Shown here one piece after another: positions 25,501-35,344 of a stretch of DNA of 64,000 nucleotides. The stretch spans positions 36,643,556 to 36,707,555 of the forward strand of contig NC_087252.1 of assembly GCF_037042905.1 (NCBI RefSeq), in the 5' to 3' direction. This DNA is from Lytechinus pictus. Taxonomy: Eukaryota; Echinodermata; Echinoidea; Temnopleuroida; Toxopneustidae. Within the stretch, counting starts at the first letter, position 1. Each line of letters starts with the position of its first letter. The position numbers were made by a program, and so were the translations under genes. Below the pieces are notes generated by a model. The model saw only the letters and a list, made by a program, of their open reading frames with translations, did no database searches and was not told the DNA's origin.

Positions 25501-26636
25501 TGTAAAGCTTAGAATCTTCTCTTTCATCTGATATTACTTATATTATTTCTCATTTACGCATGAGTGAGCAAAAACAATTTGAAGAAAGGATACCAAAAAC
25601 TCATTTGGCGGGGGTATCTGAATTTCAAAAAGAAAATCACATATCTAAAAAGTTCAATATCTGCTCTTTTATTAGATACCTTAATCACAGAAAATGGTCA
25701 AGAAGTAAAAAAGTTATGTTCCCTCGAAACAATGCTTGTATTTCCATATTTTCATTAAATAAACGTGTTTTCACCGGTTTCCCACAGAAGCTATCGCACG
25801 GTTAACAAAAGACTTAATGCATGGCTGATCGTCAACAAAACGGAGTGTCGTGTGAGTTTGAACACTAGCCTGTAAAACCTCTTCATTTTATGAAATTATT
25901 GAAATACGAGCCTTATTTCAAATAAACAGAACTTTGTTATTTCTTGACCATTTTCTGTAATTGAGGTATCAAATTAAAGAGCAGATATTGAACCTTTTAA
26001 AATGTGGTTTTCCTTTTGAAACCCAGATACAGTCCGCCATGTGACTTTTTGGTATCCCCTCTTTAAATTGTTTTTGCTCACTAATGCGTGAATGAAAAAT
26101 AATCTTAGTAATTTCAGATGAAAAAGGAGATTCTAAGCTTTACAATGGTAGGTCATTTGTCTATTGTATTTGTGATTAAGTTATGATAAATCATCAATAA
26201 ATCTCGGTTTGCGGGACGCACTGTATATAACAGTTATTGCCTGGTCTGTCATTTTCATAAATAACATTTCAACTCCCCTCCGAAACCTAATTTTTTTTTC
26301 CTCTGGACAATATTTTCCCTCGGCTGCGCGCTTCGGTTAAAATATAATCCTTCGGGAAAAACATAACTCCGTCGAGGAAATAAAATGTTCAATTCAAACT
26401 CTAGGTAGGCAATATTTGTATATTATTCTTGTTGTTTAGATGATATATGTATTTAAATAATGAGATTGAAACTGCATTACCCACCCCCCCCCCAACAAAA
26501 AAGGGAATGAATGAATGAAATAAAGAAATGGTAAATAACATTCAATAAAATAAAGCAAAATGTTTTAATAATACTTACCAGATGCCCAAATTAAACATGA
26601 GACAATATAAGCGCTGACTTTCTTATGCTTTGTCAT
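9031..26636 (-). CDS. Secreted multidomain protein: signal peptide, FZ, FN3-like, FZ, Ig, mucin linker, VCBS-like repeats (11 exons)
   Basis: Eleven minus-strand exons join with matching phases and sum to 2388 nt, giving 795 codons plus stop. Exons: 26636-26579, 22259 (or 22247)-21867, 21535-21056, 17501-17265, 16298-16149, 15119-14967, 13711-13562, 13076-12837, 12576-12360, 11552-11379 and 9178-9031; the 2388-nt sum uses the 22247 start. Order of modules: signal peptide, a 10-Cys Frizzled-type CRD in one exon, Ser/Thr-rich linker plus FN3-like domain, a second 10-Cys CRD split over two exons, an Ig domain split over two exons, an N-glycosylation-rich Thr linker, and two 'GR..DYCR' units. There is no TM segment, so the product should be secreted. 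FZ domains bind Wnt or lipids in known families; function here is unknown. I do not recognise a named gene with this order. Confidence 0.75.
9924..10217. mobile_element. hAT-like MITE with internal repeats
   Basis: The ends are imperfect inverted copies (CACTAGCGTACCTACGG and CAGTGGCGTACCTAGG). The flanks ATTATAGT (9916-9923) and ATTAAAGT (10218-10225) form an 8-bp target duplication with one mismatch, as expected for hAT elements. Inside, a unit of the type TGCCCCCCTGACGAGCTTGAA is repeated about four times (9967-10090). It lies in the last intron of the FZ/Ig gene. Confidence 0.7.
10488..10548. repeat. (CA)n microsatellite
   Basis: A run of CA dinucleotides with a few interruptions, in the last intron of the FZ/Ig gene. 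Confidence 0.95.
11379..11552 (-). CDS. FZ/Ig gene exon 10: VCBS-like unit with Ca-loop motif
   Basis: This phase 2-2 exon has acceptor ttttacag at 11553 and donor AG|GTATTT at 11379/11378. It encodes IVRTDGKPFMSCLLAG, an acidic spacer, then NTWYMKDEDSDGRDDYC. DEDSDGRDD fits a D-x-D-x-D-G-x-x-D calcium-binding loop, as found in FG-GAP/VCBS repeats (family knowledge). Joining the neighbouring exons restores Arg in both units (C-R). Confidence 0.8.
12360..12576 (-). CDS. FZ/Ig gene exon 9: linker end and first VCBS-like unit
   Basis: The exon enters in phase 1 after ttctcttccaaaag and leaves in phase 2 at GCAG|GTATTG (12360/12359). It starts with an N-glycosylation-rich stretch (INITIPAKPQNASMSNATTP), then CPQWRGNN and GWVDVQGRGAANDFC. 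The last part aligns with the DEDSDGRDDYC of the next exon, but its acidic Ca-loop residues are partly lost. Confidence 0.8.
12837..13076 (-). CDS. FZ/Ig gene exon 8: mucin-like linker
   Basis: This phase 1-1 exon of 240 nt has acceptor tttcgaatcag and donor G|GTACCA. It encodes a low-complexity segment of repeated N-x-T sequons with internal repeats of the type NVTMVYNVTSQPTP and NATMMYNVTTTPTQ. It has no Cys and no hydrophobic helix. It should be a heavily N- and O-glycosylated spacer between the Ig domain and the C-terminal units. Confidence 0.8.
13480..13499. repeat. (CT)n microsatellite
   Basis: A pure CT run just beyond the donor side of the second Ig exon. Confidence 0.9.
13562..13711 (-). 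CDS. FZ/Ig gene exon 7: C-terminal half of Ig domain
   Basis: This phase 1-1 exon of 150 nt has acceptor ttttcgtcatcaatag and donor G|GTACGT. The frame gives TFTSMLTITSLNLSWVGEYI followed by CWF. This is the L-x-I-x-x-L...G-x-Y-x-C pattern of Ig strands E to F. It completes the domain started in the previous exon. Confidence 0.8.
13764..14075 (-). mobile_element. tRNA-derived SINE with conserved central domain (copy A)
   Basis: On the minus strand the head begins GAGCACTGTGGCCCAGTGGA (A box) and GGGTTCAAATCCCAGCC (B box). A central block follows with GTGCTGCACTCAACCCAGGT and GGTACCCGGTAGGA, and the element ends in an ATT-rich tail. Two other copies in this window share the layout. The central block resembles the deeply conserved Nin-type SINE domain of marine metazoans (recalled, not searched). 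Confidence 0.7.
14147..14235. mobile_element. Short CAGTGCGTCCCAG-type MITE
   Basis: An 89-bp element with inverted ends CAGTGCGTCCCAGAAAAAA and TA on both sides. The ends match the larger elements at 25414-26223 and 49660-50470. CAGT ends and TA duplication are typical of Tc1/mariner derivatives. Confidence 0.75.
14967..15119 (-). CDS. FZ/Ig gene exon 6: N-terminal half of Ig domain
   Basis: This phase 1-1 exon of 153 nt has acceptor cctgataacag and donor G|GTACGT. The frame contains VVAGKGHVIRDEGSNITAFC, then SASCENCSRPQWHDPNGREI. This is the Cys-Trp half of an Ig fold (strand B Cys, strand C Trp) with an extra C-x-x-C pair that could form an additional disulfide. Confidence 0.8.
16149..16298 (-). 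CDS. FZ/Ig gene exon 5: end of second FZ domain
   Basis: This phase 1-1 exon of 150 nt has acceptor gtttcttttttag and donor G|GTGTGT. It encodes YLLPCRELCQRVVDSC, then MGYLNCSNFPSIFDDNATC. The PCRELC, LNCSNFP and final Cys are the classic C-terminal half of a Frizzled CRD and complete ten cysteines together with exon 4. Confidence 0.85.
16450..17100. other. Intron with a dispersed repeat
   Basis: Segments such as TTGCAAAAAATGTTAGATCC and GATTTTTAGTCGCTCTGATT (16640-16730) recur near 33180-33670 in related form, where GGGGTTAGGTCCA motifs are common. No exon is seen here. Confidence 0.45.
17265..17501 (-). CDS. FZ/Ig gene exon 4: start of second FZ domain
   Basis: This phase 1-1 exon of 237 nt has acceptor atgtatcttactacag and donor G|GTAAAT. 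The frame starts HCEEITFSTFRSLCSNV and runs to MDTKCADFMRQFLCTVYAPP followed by C. FLC-x-x-Y-A-P-P-C is the strongest Frizzled CRD signature in the gene. Confidence 0.85.
18230..18990. other. Intronic AT-rich and C-rich sequence
   Basis: No exon is recognised. A poly-C segment lies at 18518-18530. The AT-rich 18240-18480 stretch resembles other A/T-rich tails in this intron set. Confidence 0.35.
20661..20666 (-). promoter_or_regulatory. Poly(A) signal AATAAA after the alternative last exon
   Basis: On the minus strand AATAAA lies 17 nt after the TAA that closes the 20913-20684 frame, as expected for a compact 3' UTR. Confidence 0.35.
20684..20913 (-). CDS. Possible alternative last exon of the FZ/Ig gene
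   Basis: After the acceptor atttctagatag a frame enters in phase 1, fitting the donor of the FN3 exon. It encodes 76 more residues to a TAA at 20686-20684, including YVPITTHLQDLTTFVAASNS and KYLLIHVNHFDFQNKPFGFQ. It cannot leave in phase 1 into the next FZ exon through a good donor, so it would act only as a terminal exon. That would give a 382-residue secreted form with signal peptide, one FZ and the FN3-like domain. The segment has no recognised domain. Confidence 0.4.
21056..21535 (-). CDS. FZ/Ig gene exon 3: Thr-rich linker and FN3-like domain
   Basis: This phase 1-1 exon of 480 nt has acceptor ttgtttttag and donor C|GTAAGA. The first third is low-complexity Ser/Thr/Asn (TTTTMTTTSPTTPTTSISMT and several N-x-T sequons). 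The rest contains GFEVVYYNDHGDDGGVRTVY, then LNSDDAYTVLIRAFSETDTG. The latter is the Y-x-V-x-I-x-A-x-S/N pattern of fibronectin type III strands F and G. Confidence 0.8.
21867..22259 (-). CDS. FZ/Ig gene exon 2: first FZ domain
   Basis: The donor is G|GTAGGT at 21867/21866 in phase 1. Two acceptors give a phase-1 entry, with exon starts at 22259 (ttcctag) and 22247 (ctctgcag); tttcag at 22270 would give phase 0 and does not fit the signal exon. The frame has ten cysteines: RELCQQSEVDAC, DTGCSRDLLALICGAYHPPC, RMPPCRDTCRKIINQKC, VLQC and RRC. This is a complete Frizzled-type CRD in one exon. Confidence 0.85.
24286..24601. mobile_element. MITE with TGGCCCGTATTCTGAAGTC ends
   Basis: The terminal 60 bp are near-perfect inverted copies (TGGCCCGTATTCTGAAGTC and complement, then GGTTTAA and CAGGTTTAAA blocks). 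The internal sequence is AT-rich and non-coding. No clear target duplication was seen. Confidence 0.7.
25414..26223. mobile_element. 810-bp palindromic CAGTGCGTCCCA element
   Basis: Both ends carry CAGTGCGTCCCAC/G with flanking TA. The arms are inverted copies over several hundred bp (for example GAGATTTAGCGATGATTTATC against its complement at the right end). No transposase frame is visible. The element at 49660-50470 is a close relative with the same layout. Confidence 0.8.
26579..26636 (-). CDS. Signal-peptide exon of the FZ/Ig gene
   Basis: The ATG at 26636 starts MTKHKKVSAYIVSCLIWAS, a basic start followed by a hydrophobic core. A G|GTAAGT donor at 26579/26578 follows in phase 1, the phase required by the FZ exon. 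The link to exon 2 over 4.3 kb is inferred from phase and order only. Confidence 0.65.
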
Positions 26637-26639
26637 CCT

Positions 26640-27379
26640 TACGTTCTGCTATGCATCCGATTTTCAGAAGACGTCGATCACGAATAAAACCAGAGACGAT
26701 TACAGCTTTTCGTTTTGCCAGGTTAATGGAGGAAGCTAATCGATGTACCAACAAAATGTATATTCAATATAAAATCATTATTATTGACTATAAAATCAAT
26801 ATTATTGACTATGAAACAAAATGAACGAAATTTCTCGTAATATATTTTGATAAATATTACACTTCCACACCACTTGTATGGTGAATATCACAGAGATAGT
26901 AGCCTTGTTGAGGTGCCAAAATCAACGTCTGTTGGCAGGATAGGATGGATTGAACTCGGTGTATTAGTTTAATCTGCTTTCGATTACTTTCGAACTCTGG
27001 TTGAGGCCAGATCGGATGAGAACCCAAAGTTTGTATCGGTTGGTTGGCTTGTAGGGATATTTACTATTGCCTGGTAGGAAAACAATTGTAGGTTGTATTC
27101 GGAGGTCAAAAGCAACGAGGACAAGGACTTCATACGGGTCTCACTCCACTAATACCGGACGGAATCGAGTCCTGGTGAGGTATTAGGGGCGTTCATTGAC
27201 AGTGTAAATTGAAATTTCGACCGGGATCTAAATTTCATTATACATGTTATATTTGTACAGTTCACACACATCGAAAATCGCAATCAAAGAGAGAGAGAAA
27301 AAAAAAAAAAGCTTCAAAAGTAGATTTCAGGAGTTGGATCGACACCTGTACACTATGCATGTATGATAAATCCCCTGTC

Positions 27380-27432
<53 letters not shown>

Positions 27433-29980
27433 CATACACTTGAATAATTTCATACATTTTCAAACACACGGCACGAAAATTCTTGAACAAATTATGTCCA
27501 TAAATGCTAACAAGCGACCATTCCCCCCCCCCTTTTTTTATTCTCAATTCAAAAATCAATGTTCATATTTCTTTTAATCCACGATTATTCAGTGAACTTG
27601 GATCTATTCGATACTTTGTCAGAAACTAAAAAAGTCAATTCTGTTTGTGATATACGCGAACAAGGTTGTACGAAAACCAGGCTGGGCACTCTAAGGTGTG
27701 GGTACGCGTCATGCTCTAAGCACATGGAAAAGAGCAACAATCATGTTGCGGGAGTAGCATACATGTATACGTACATTTAGAGGCTGTCCTGTCCAAGAAC
27801 TAATAATGATAATAATAATAATAATGATAATAATAATAATAATATAATGATAATAATAATAATAATAATGATAACAATAGTATATTTACCCAGAGTAGCC
27901 ACTTCAGTTCCGGGCCCTGCTATTAGTATTGCCTGGTTAAGCTAGGCTACCTATTTAGGTGTACACAGCTTTTTGAGAAATTACTTCATTTACCTCACCA
28001 GGGTCGAGTGCAGCACTCTGTGGATGAATTCCTTGCTGAAGGAAATTACGCCATGGCTGGGATTTTAACCGTCGACCCTCTGTTTCAAAGACCGGAGACT
28101 AATCCACTGGGCCACGACTGACAAAAGTATTAAAATGTTATTCTGTTATTTAAAAATAGCCGACTTTTCTATGACTCTGTAGTTATGCTAGTGTTTTGCT
28201 TGAATAGGAATGCTTTTGTGCAAATATTTGCTTGATGAAGCATTATTTTGTTCAGGAATTGAAAATAGTGAGTGCCGTTACAATATAACATATTATGCAA
28301 ATACTGTGAGTATGGAGAAAATTCGCCCCTAAAGATCCGAAAATGGGAACAATATAGAGCGATGTATATAATCGCAGTGTTTGGTTGTAAGGTAATACAA
28401 CTCATTTTCCATTCCCACGTTACATCGTATTATTTTGATATTCTGTTATTTTATTTCAAATGTCGTTTTTAATTCTATATTTTCTGTAACAATAGTAATA
28501 TTAAAAAAATAAGGTCTTAAAAAAGGAGAATGGTCATCGAAAGAATTCAAATCCAAAGTCAGATGTGTACCAGCACACCTAGATAATGGACTGAAACTAC
28601 TGTATAAACACTGAACATGCTGAATATGTATAACTTTCCATTGACTCTAGATTACAAGGCTTTGACAGGCTGTACTTTTCAAAGCTTAATATGTAGGCCG
28701 TGTTGTGATTCTAAATACCTGTTTCGCCATTTTCCCATTTATTTCATTGCCACACAGGTATTTTCCACAAGGTAAATGTATTAGTTCGAGGTAATGTAAG
28801 TTCGTGTACTTTTTTTCAAAAGGGTCATGGAAATCGTACTTTTGTATTTTCTTTAAAATTCAAAATATCAGGAAATGTCTGGTATTTGGCTATAAATTCC
28901 GCGGACCTTATAACGGTACCCCTTTAAACATCACATATGATTACATATTTATTTGAATTACATATCGAAAACTTGTATGCAGTGTACCGGACATGTAAAA
29001 ACATAGCAGACGACGTTTGCAGACCTCGCGATCATCGTATGACTAGTGGTGCGGAATGTTCCATTGCGGCTTTATGGGGGAAATAGCATTACAGAGGGAT
29101 AAAATGTATACACAGATAATGTTTCAGCGTTGATTCGCAATATTTTGAGTCAATTTTCATGATTTATCGTTCTTTGAACATTAAAACATCATTATACAAT
29201 GAAAGAAATAAGCAAACCTTAATTTTCAGACTTAGCTATGCAGTGGTAAGCTAGGATGCACCCCTTGTATACATAATGGACCCGTCACGAGTGTAGGGTT
29301 TGCTCTTCGGACATCACTATCACAAAGAAAATCTCCTCTGATTTGATGATAAAAGTGCCCTATTTCCTTATTAACCAATCTCCATGGTTCTTTCATGAGT
29401 ATTTGCCTTACAATGTGCCCTTTATTGTAATCTGGGCGGAAATTCATGATACCACCACCCACCGATGTGACGACGGAAATAATCCACCCGGGTACTATAA
29501 AAATGTCCCCAAACCCATTATCCCAATACATATTCCTGACTATGGATGGTTTCTAGTGATTTTAATGTAATAAAGTGCCATATTTCCCACCAATTGAATG
29601 TAAAAAAAATTATGGTCATCTGATAGAAGAAGTTGTTACCATTCATTTCAGGGGGGCGGAAATTCTATCTGAATCAACGCTTGTCCTTGATACACATTTG
29701 TTTGTGAAAAAAGGGTATAATGCAAGGGAATTCTGCGTGTTATAAGGGTGCGCGCGTGCAGCGAGGACCTTCTGTCCGCTAGTTTTCCATATGTTATATT
29801 AATGCATTATAAAATTTTTCATAAAAATAATACAGTTAATACATGCACATTAAAAGAATAAAATCATAAGGTGCAAATATTTTTTTAAGTAATCGTTTAA
29901 AAGAAGAGACGGAGGAAGCTTATGTGAGAGGAAGAGGGAGATTGTGTCACGGAGAGAAAGCTGCGTGGGAAAAACTATGC
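26640..29980. other. Region without a supported gene
   Basis: It contains poly-C/(CT)n/(CA)n runs at 27379-27432, a SINE copy (27800-28118), and AT-rich sequence. The open frame at 29232-29531 (minus) lacks any domain and lies in repeat-like sequence. Confidence 0.45.
27800..28118 (-). mobile_element. tRNA-derived SINE (copy B)
   Basis: On the minus strand: GTGGCCCAGTGGATTAG head, degenerate B box, the shared CATGGCGTAATTTCC and GTGCTGCACTCGACCC central block, and a long AAT/ATT-rich tail at 27800-27870. Confidence 0.7.
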
Positions 29981-30224
29981 ACTGCAAAAATTCTGGTGTT
30001 GATTTAACACCAGCCCGGAATCTATATATGTCCACACCAGAAAAGTGTTAAACAACACTAAGTTTGGTTTTGGTCTAACACCAGATAGGTGTTTATACAA
30101 CTCCAAATTGTATTAAAACAGCATAAGTTTGATTCCAAACTAGTGTTGTTTCAATACTTCTTTGGTGTGGACATAAATAGATTCCGGTCTGGTGTTAAAT
30201 CAACACTGGAGTTTTTGCAGTGTG
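29981..30224. mobile_element. Palindromic MITE with CACTGCAAAAA ends
   Basis: The left end CACTGCAAAAATTCTGGTG and the right end (complement of CACTGCAAAAACTCCAGTG) are inverted. The interior has mirrored GGTGTTGATTTAACACCAG blocks. It is about 244 bp and non-coding. Confidence 0.7.
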
Positions 30225-30302
30225 GACTGTGTGGTAATGAATGGAATCAGCTTGGGTACTGGGTTGCACTTTTGTTCAGAAATCTGCAGAAACTTGCTCT
30301 CA

Positions 30303-31145
30303 GCCAGTTATAAACGTCTTTCAAATTACAAACATGAAACACGGAAAAGGGGCGTTTGGGAAGACGTTTCTGTAGAATCACAAGCGAAAATGGTCGTATA
30401 AACGCAATCGTGATTTGAATCATGATTCTATGTCACTGTGTTGGGCTGCTTTCAGTTTGACTCTTGCCAGGCTCAAGGCATGTGCTATTATGTGCTACGC
30501 ATGCATTTCTGTGTTGGTTATCGCATCGTCCACTTTTTTTTTGGTCATGGCTCTAACTGCAAGTTCTGGTAAATTAACTAACTGGACAGACAATGATCTC
30601 AGTTGTTGAGTTTACAATGTCAATATTAAATTGGATTACGCTAAAAATCACTTCGAACACCATTTTCGATGAACTGACAAGATAAATAAAAGTTAACAAA
30701 ATGAGGTATAATAGACTGAATATTGGAAGCAAAAGATTGATTTTTCGACAGCCGAGACACGTGCGAAAAGTTGACCTATACTTTTTGGGTCTGCGCACTG
30801 TGATGCGCACTTGAACGGCCCGAATCAAAGGAGAAACAGCGTTAGAATGAAGGTCGTCTAAACGCTGATTCTGTATATTGTGATTCATGTTCGTGTTTTG
30901 AATCATGATTCAGATCATAATTCAAATCGTGATTCTGGCTTGAGGTCGCATAAACGCAGCCTTATACGACCATTCTCGCTCGTGATTCTACAGAAACGTC
31001 TCCCCAAACGCCCCCTTTTCCGTGTTTCATGTTTGTGATTTGAAAAACGTTTATTTTCACTTTTGACTACGTAATCGTGATTCTGCAGAATCATGATTCA
31101 AATCATGATTCTAGGGTAAAAAAGTGGCGCATAAACGCACCCCTA
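30303..31145. mobile_element. Inverted-repeat element, about 0.84 kb
   Basis: The segment 30303-30410 (for example GACGTTTCTGTAGAATCAC) is the inverse of 30955-31060. GATTTGAATCATGATTC-type palindromes lie inside both arms. The region between is unique and has no coding signal. Confidence 0.6.
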
Positions 31146-32039
31146 TAAATATAGCATCGATAGAAATAATATCGTAAAAATTATTGACACACTTCGTCAC
31201 CATTTAAAAAATACCCAGTTGCGCAAAATTCTCCCGTCACTGTTCACAGACTTCCCGTTTCCTTGCCCATAACGGAAACGATTGGAAATAGTTATTGTAG
31301 AATTTTTCATCAATGAACGCAGATGTCACCTTAAATGTTAAGCAATAAAAAGATCAAACCTTACCTCTGAAGACTGTCGTTTGAAGATAAAACACGTAAA
31401 ATGACTGTCTTATTTCGACAAAAGTAATTGAAATATATATTTCTACGATCTTTTACCGAAAGGTATATAGAAAAAAAAATCGATAAAGGGATGCTCTGGA
31501 CTGATAATTACGTATTTGTATTAAAATGTAATTCATCGAGCAAAACGTTGGAAGTAGCATCATAATCTGTCAATTTTAAATCTCAGTAATAATTTACATT
31601 AAAGGATTATTAAGATAACCATGCTGTCATGATTAGGCAATATGCTGGTTCAAGACGACATATCTCCAAATTCTTGTATTATTATTATCATTGTTGTTTT
31701 TGTCGTTATCATTATTGCACTACTATGACTTCATGAGATAAAAATCAAATCGGTAATCCAGGCTGGAAATAAAATAATATGAATGAATAAAATAAAAAGT
31801 CATACAATTAAAACACTGGCAATTTGATCAAAATCGGACAAAGAATAAAAAAGTTATGGGATTTTACAGATTAACGTTGTTCAGGTAAAGCAGTTTTTTG
31901 TATTTTTTTCATGAATATTTAGTGAGCAAACTAACGATGTCACATCCCAACTTTCTCTTGTTATGTATTGTATGAAATTCGGTTTATTCAATATCCTCCT
32001 CCAAGAACTAGTATACAAATATACAATGACACTCGATGA

Positions 32040-32157
32040 TCTGGCTAAAACTATTCGCATCGAAGGAACATCACATAGTACTATTCTCCCGAGGGCCATC
32101 GGCCCGAGGGAAAATAGTACTATCTGATGTTCCTGAGTGCGAATAGTTTTAGCCTGT
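32040..32157. repeat. Imperfect hairpin repeat
   Basis: The block GGCTAAAACTATTCGCA is inverted at about 32137-32155, and GAACATCACATAGTACTATT faces its complement across CCCGAGGGCCATCGGCCCGAGG. This looks like a MITE or fold-back relic. Confidence 0.7.
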
Positions 32158-33179
32158 TCAGAGAATGGGCCAATGTATATTTGTTTTATATCCCTTCCAC
32201 TCATACCATTTTACAGCGAAACGATTTTTAATAAGTCGATATAGAACAATCGTTGAGAAGTTGAGAAAATAATATTAAAGTCTTGCCGTATGGATCGTCT
32301 GTTCAGCGAGCGCACCTGGTTAGGGCAGCTCGCTGAAAGTTTCCCGTGGCATGCAGTGGAGAGTCCCATTTGGCTGAGCAGCGCTCTGCTGGCATCGCGT
32401 CGCACAGCTCGCGAATTGCGAGGCAGGGGGAGGGGGGGGGGGGGGTCAAAAAACGTATAGGTCACCTTTTCCCTAGGGAGAAAATGGACTATGCGTGACG
32501 TCACCAAGGAAAATGTACTATTTCATGGCAAACGTTTTTCGTAGTAAAACTATTCTTTTTCTCCTTGTGTACACTCTCAATACAACAATCCTTATAGTAA
32601 GGGATATAATACAAATGATTTAACAACTGATTAAGTGCAATCGATATTCATCGCTGAAACTTTTTTTTTTAAATGAGGGAGACATGTCTTTCAGACAACA
32701 TAATAAAAAGGAAAGTGAGGATGTGACATCATCAGCCCACTTAATGAATATTCAAGACGACGTGCGTATAACTGTTTTCACAATATATTGTTAAAGTTTA
32801 AAATTAAATAACTTCCTTATTTGTTATCGAATTTTTATGAAATTATCAGCAAATCCTCTTTGATTTTTACTCTATTTATTTAGATATCAATATTTGACGA
32901 TTTTGGTTGCAAAGGGGGGTCACTTCCACTTTGGACCATTCCGAGAAAAATAATATTTTTCTAATTATTCTCACTTATTGCAATATTATTAAGACAAACT
33001 AAATTGCTATGATGTACTACCTTATCATGTGAAAATAAATTTGGGTATACAAGAAATTTACCTGTCCTAATTGTTTTTCTATATCTTTTTTTATTATCAT
33101 TGTGGACCAATCTCTTTTGAATAAAATAGTGATTTTCTTTGCCACTTTTATTCACTTTTTATGTGAATTTAAAATGTTG

Positions 33180-33670
33180 TTTGGTATCATCAGAGCGACT
33201 AAAAATCTATAGGTTTTGAGACAATTTTTTTTTTTGAAAGAAAGATGGACCTAACCCCTTTTTAAAAATGAGCTCTTCAGGAGAATTTGGTTGCAAAAGG
33301 GGTTAGGTCCACTCCATTAAACTAAATTTGTATTTATTCTCCCATATTGCAATATTCTTACGCGAAACTAAATATTAATGATACCCACCATGTGACATAA
33401 AATCGGGTATAAAAAGAATTTACCCGTCTTCATATTTTTGTTTTATTCTTTTCCAACAAATCTCTTTGTGGACCTAACCCCTTTTGCAACCAAACTGAAA
33501 TGGACCTAACCCCTTTTGAAAAAAAGTGATTTTTCTTTGCCATTTGTTTTCACTTTTTAATGGGTATTTCAACTTTCCTTTGGTATCATCTTAATATAGT
33601 GCTACTAAAAATCTATACATTGAGACAAAAAAATTCAAATTTGATGAAAAATGGACCTAACCCCTTAGGC
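33180..33670. repeat. Dispersed GGGGTTAGGTCCA repeat
   Basis: The motif GGACCTAACCCCTTTTG or its complement occurs five or so times, separated by related A/T-rich segments. A relative lies at 16640-16980. Confidence 0.55.
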
Positions 33671-34748
33671 AACTGGGCTCTGTATTTTCAGCCCAGAGGA
33701 ATCCTTTAACTCTCCCCTATTAGAAAGTGGTTTTCTGTTTAGCCAATCCTACTTTTTTTTCATTCTTGAACGATAAATTTGATTAAGCACAATTCAAAAT
33801 GATAAAATACAAAATGATAAGTACAGATATAAATATTGAGAGTTTGCTCATTGCATATTTATAGGGACAAGCACAATAAAGCATTATGAAAATAACACAA
33901 ATCATTGACTGTTTTTTTTTCTTGAACGATAACTTTGATTAAGCACAATTTAAAATAATGAAATACAAAATGATAAGGACAGGGATAAGTACAGCGAGTT
34001 TGCTCGTTGCATATTTACAAGGACAAGCACAAAAAGCATCATGAAAATAACACAAATCATTGATTGTTTTGCCTTTATCGTTTGTCCATTACTCATTAGG
34101 TATTCAGTAGGGGTATTTCTGATTTTTCGTTTTCTGTTAAAACCCTATGATTTTGTGTGCCTTGTTAGGCAAGTGGTCTATATAATATAGGAATGCGTGA
34201 TTGGTATTCATGTGTCATTTAAAAGAAGCACTAACCATGCTAAAGTCATGTGCCTATGGACTGATATCATGTAATTATCCTTGTTTGTGATTTGCTGGTG
34301 ACGATGTGTATTATTTCCATTTTTAATTAAAACATTGAAATGAATCGAACAAAATATTACAATATAAAAGAAATGGAATGGAAAAGGCGTAATAATAAAC
34401 AATATCAATAACGATAAATTTAAGCCAAAACAAATTATAATGAAAATAACGATAACGATGAAAATCATTATGATATAACGGCAATACTTAACAAAATAAC
34501 AACATTTATATTGCAACTATTCTATACAAAAGAGCACTTTATACTGCGATATCTTTTTTAGGGGGGGGGGATTTTGACCAGAAATATGGGAATTTTGTGT
34601 GCAATGTTACTAATCATTGTAACAACTGCCACCACCACCACCAACGGCACCACTATCCCAATCACCCTTCCCAACATTAAAGTCCCTGACAGCGTAATTG
34701 CAAAGACTTGTACCACAAGGGACAATGTCTTCTGATGCCATTTCTCCA

Positions 34749-34988
34749 TCACCAAAGGTGTTTATTAGAGGTGAGAACAACCGCCATGTCGTTTTCCTCC
34801 TTTTCTTTGCCTTGATCATCTGAGTGAGCCTTAGTTATATTTTGGGTGTCTTCATCTGCTTTCCGGCTGCTTACAAACCTGATGTGGACGACCCTTCTGA
34901 TGATCAGTGTGAGACCGATGAGAAGCATTGACAGGAAGGATAAAGTTGGCGCTGAACGAGCCAAATCTGCTTCCGGTGATGGGTACAC
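34749..34988 (-). pseudogene. SLC10-like gene, C-terminal part (downstream of the inserted fold-back)
   Basis: This fragment continues the frame of the 46843-47663 fragment exactly. It reads VYPSPEADLARSAPTL, then FLSMLLIGLTLI (last helix) and a charged cytoplasmic tail ending KHLW and TGA. The GTG codon (34988-34986, minus) is repeated at the other side of the insertion as a 3-bp target duplication. In SLC10 proteins the last helix and polar tail sit here, so family and order fit. The gene is separated from its N-terminal part by 11.85 kb. Confidence 0.75.
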
Positions 34989-35344
34989 TAGACGGGTCAA
35001 TATATGGTTTGACCCGGAACAAATTGCAACAAATGATTTTTCAATCCTTTCTGGCAGTATTTGACCTCAGGAATAACATGGAAAATATACCAAAATCCGC
35101 ATCTGGGAAAGTGGTTATTTTCAAGGTGGCGTCCAAGATGGCCGCCATTCACTAAAAATGGATATAACTCACTCATTATCCACCCTAGAATCCTATTTGG
35201 GTTCATATTCCATGGTCCAATGGGTAAACGAATTTATTTATACAAGTTAGAGTGAATATTAGCACTCCAGGGTACCAGGAAATCCAAGATGGCGCCCAAA
35301 ACGGCTGCCGTAGTTTAAAAAAAATCCAAAATTAATATATTACT

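Larger units (their letters stand above)
22270..26578. other. First intron of the FZ/Ig gene, filled with repeats
   Basis: No further exon was found in 4.3 kb. It holds AT-rich tails (22410-22650, 23120-23230), a (TA)n run at about 23512-23534, a TGGCCCGTATTCTG-ended MITE (24286-24601) and a CAGTGCGTCCCA element (25414-26223). Confidence 0.5.

Noticed and set aside
34980..34993. CACTA at the left fold-back end suggesting a CACTA/EnSpm element
   Set aside because: The right end lacks the matching TAGTG; CAC is better explained as the target duplication.
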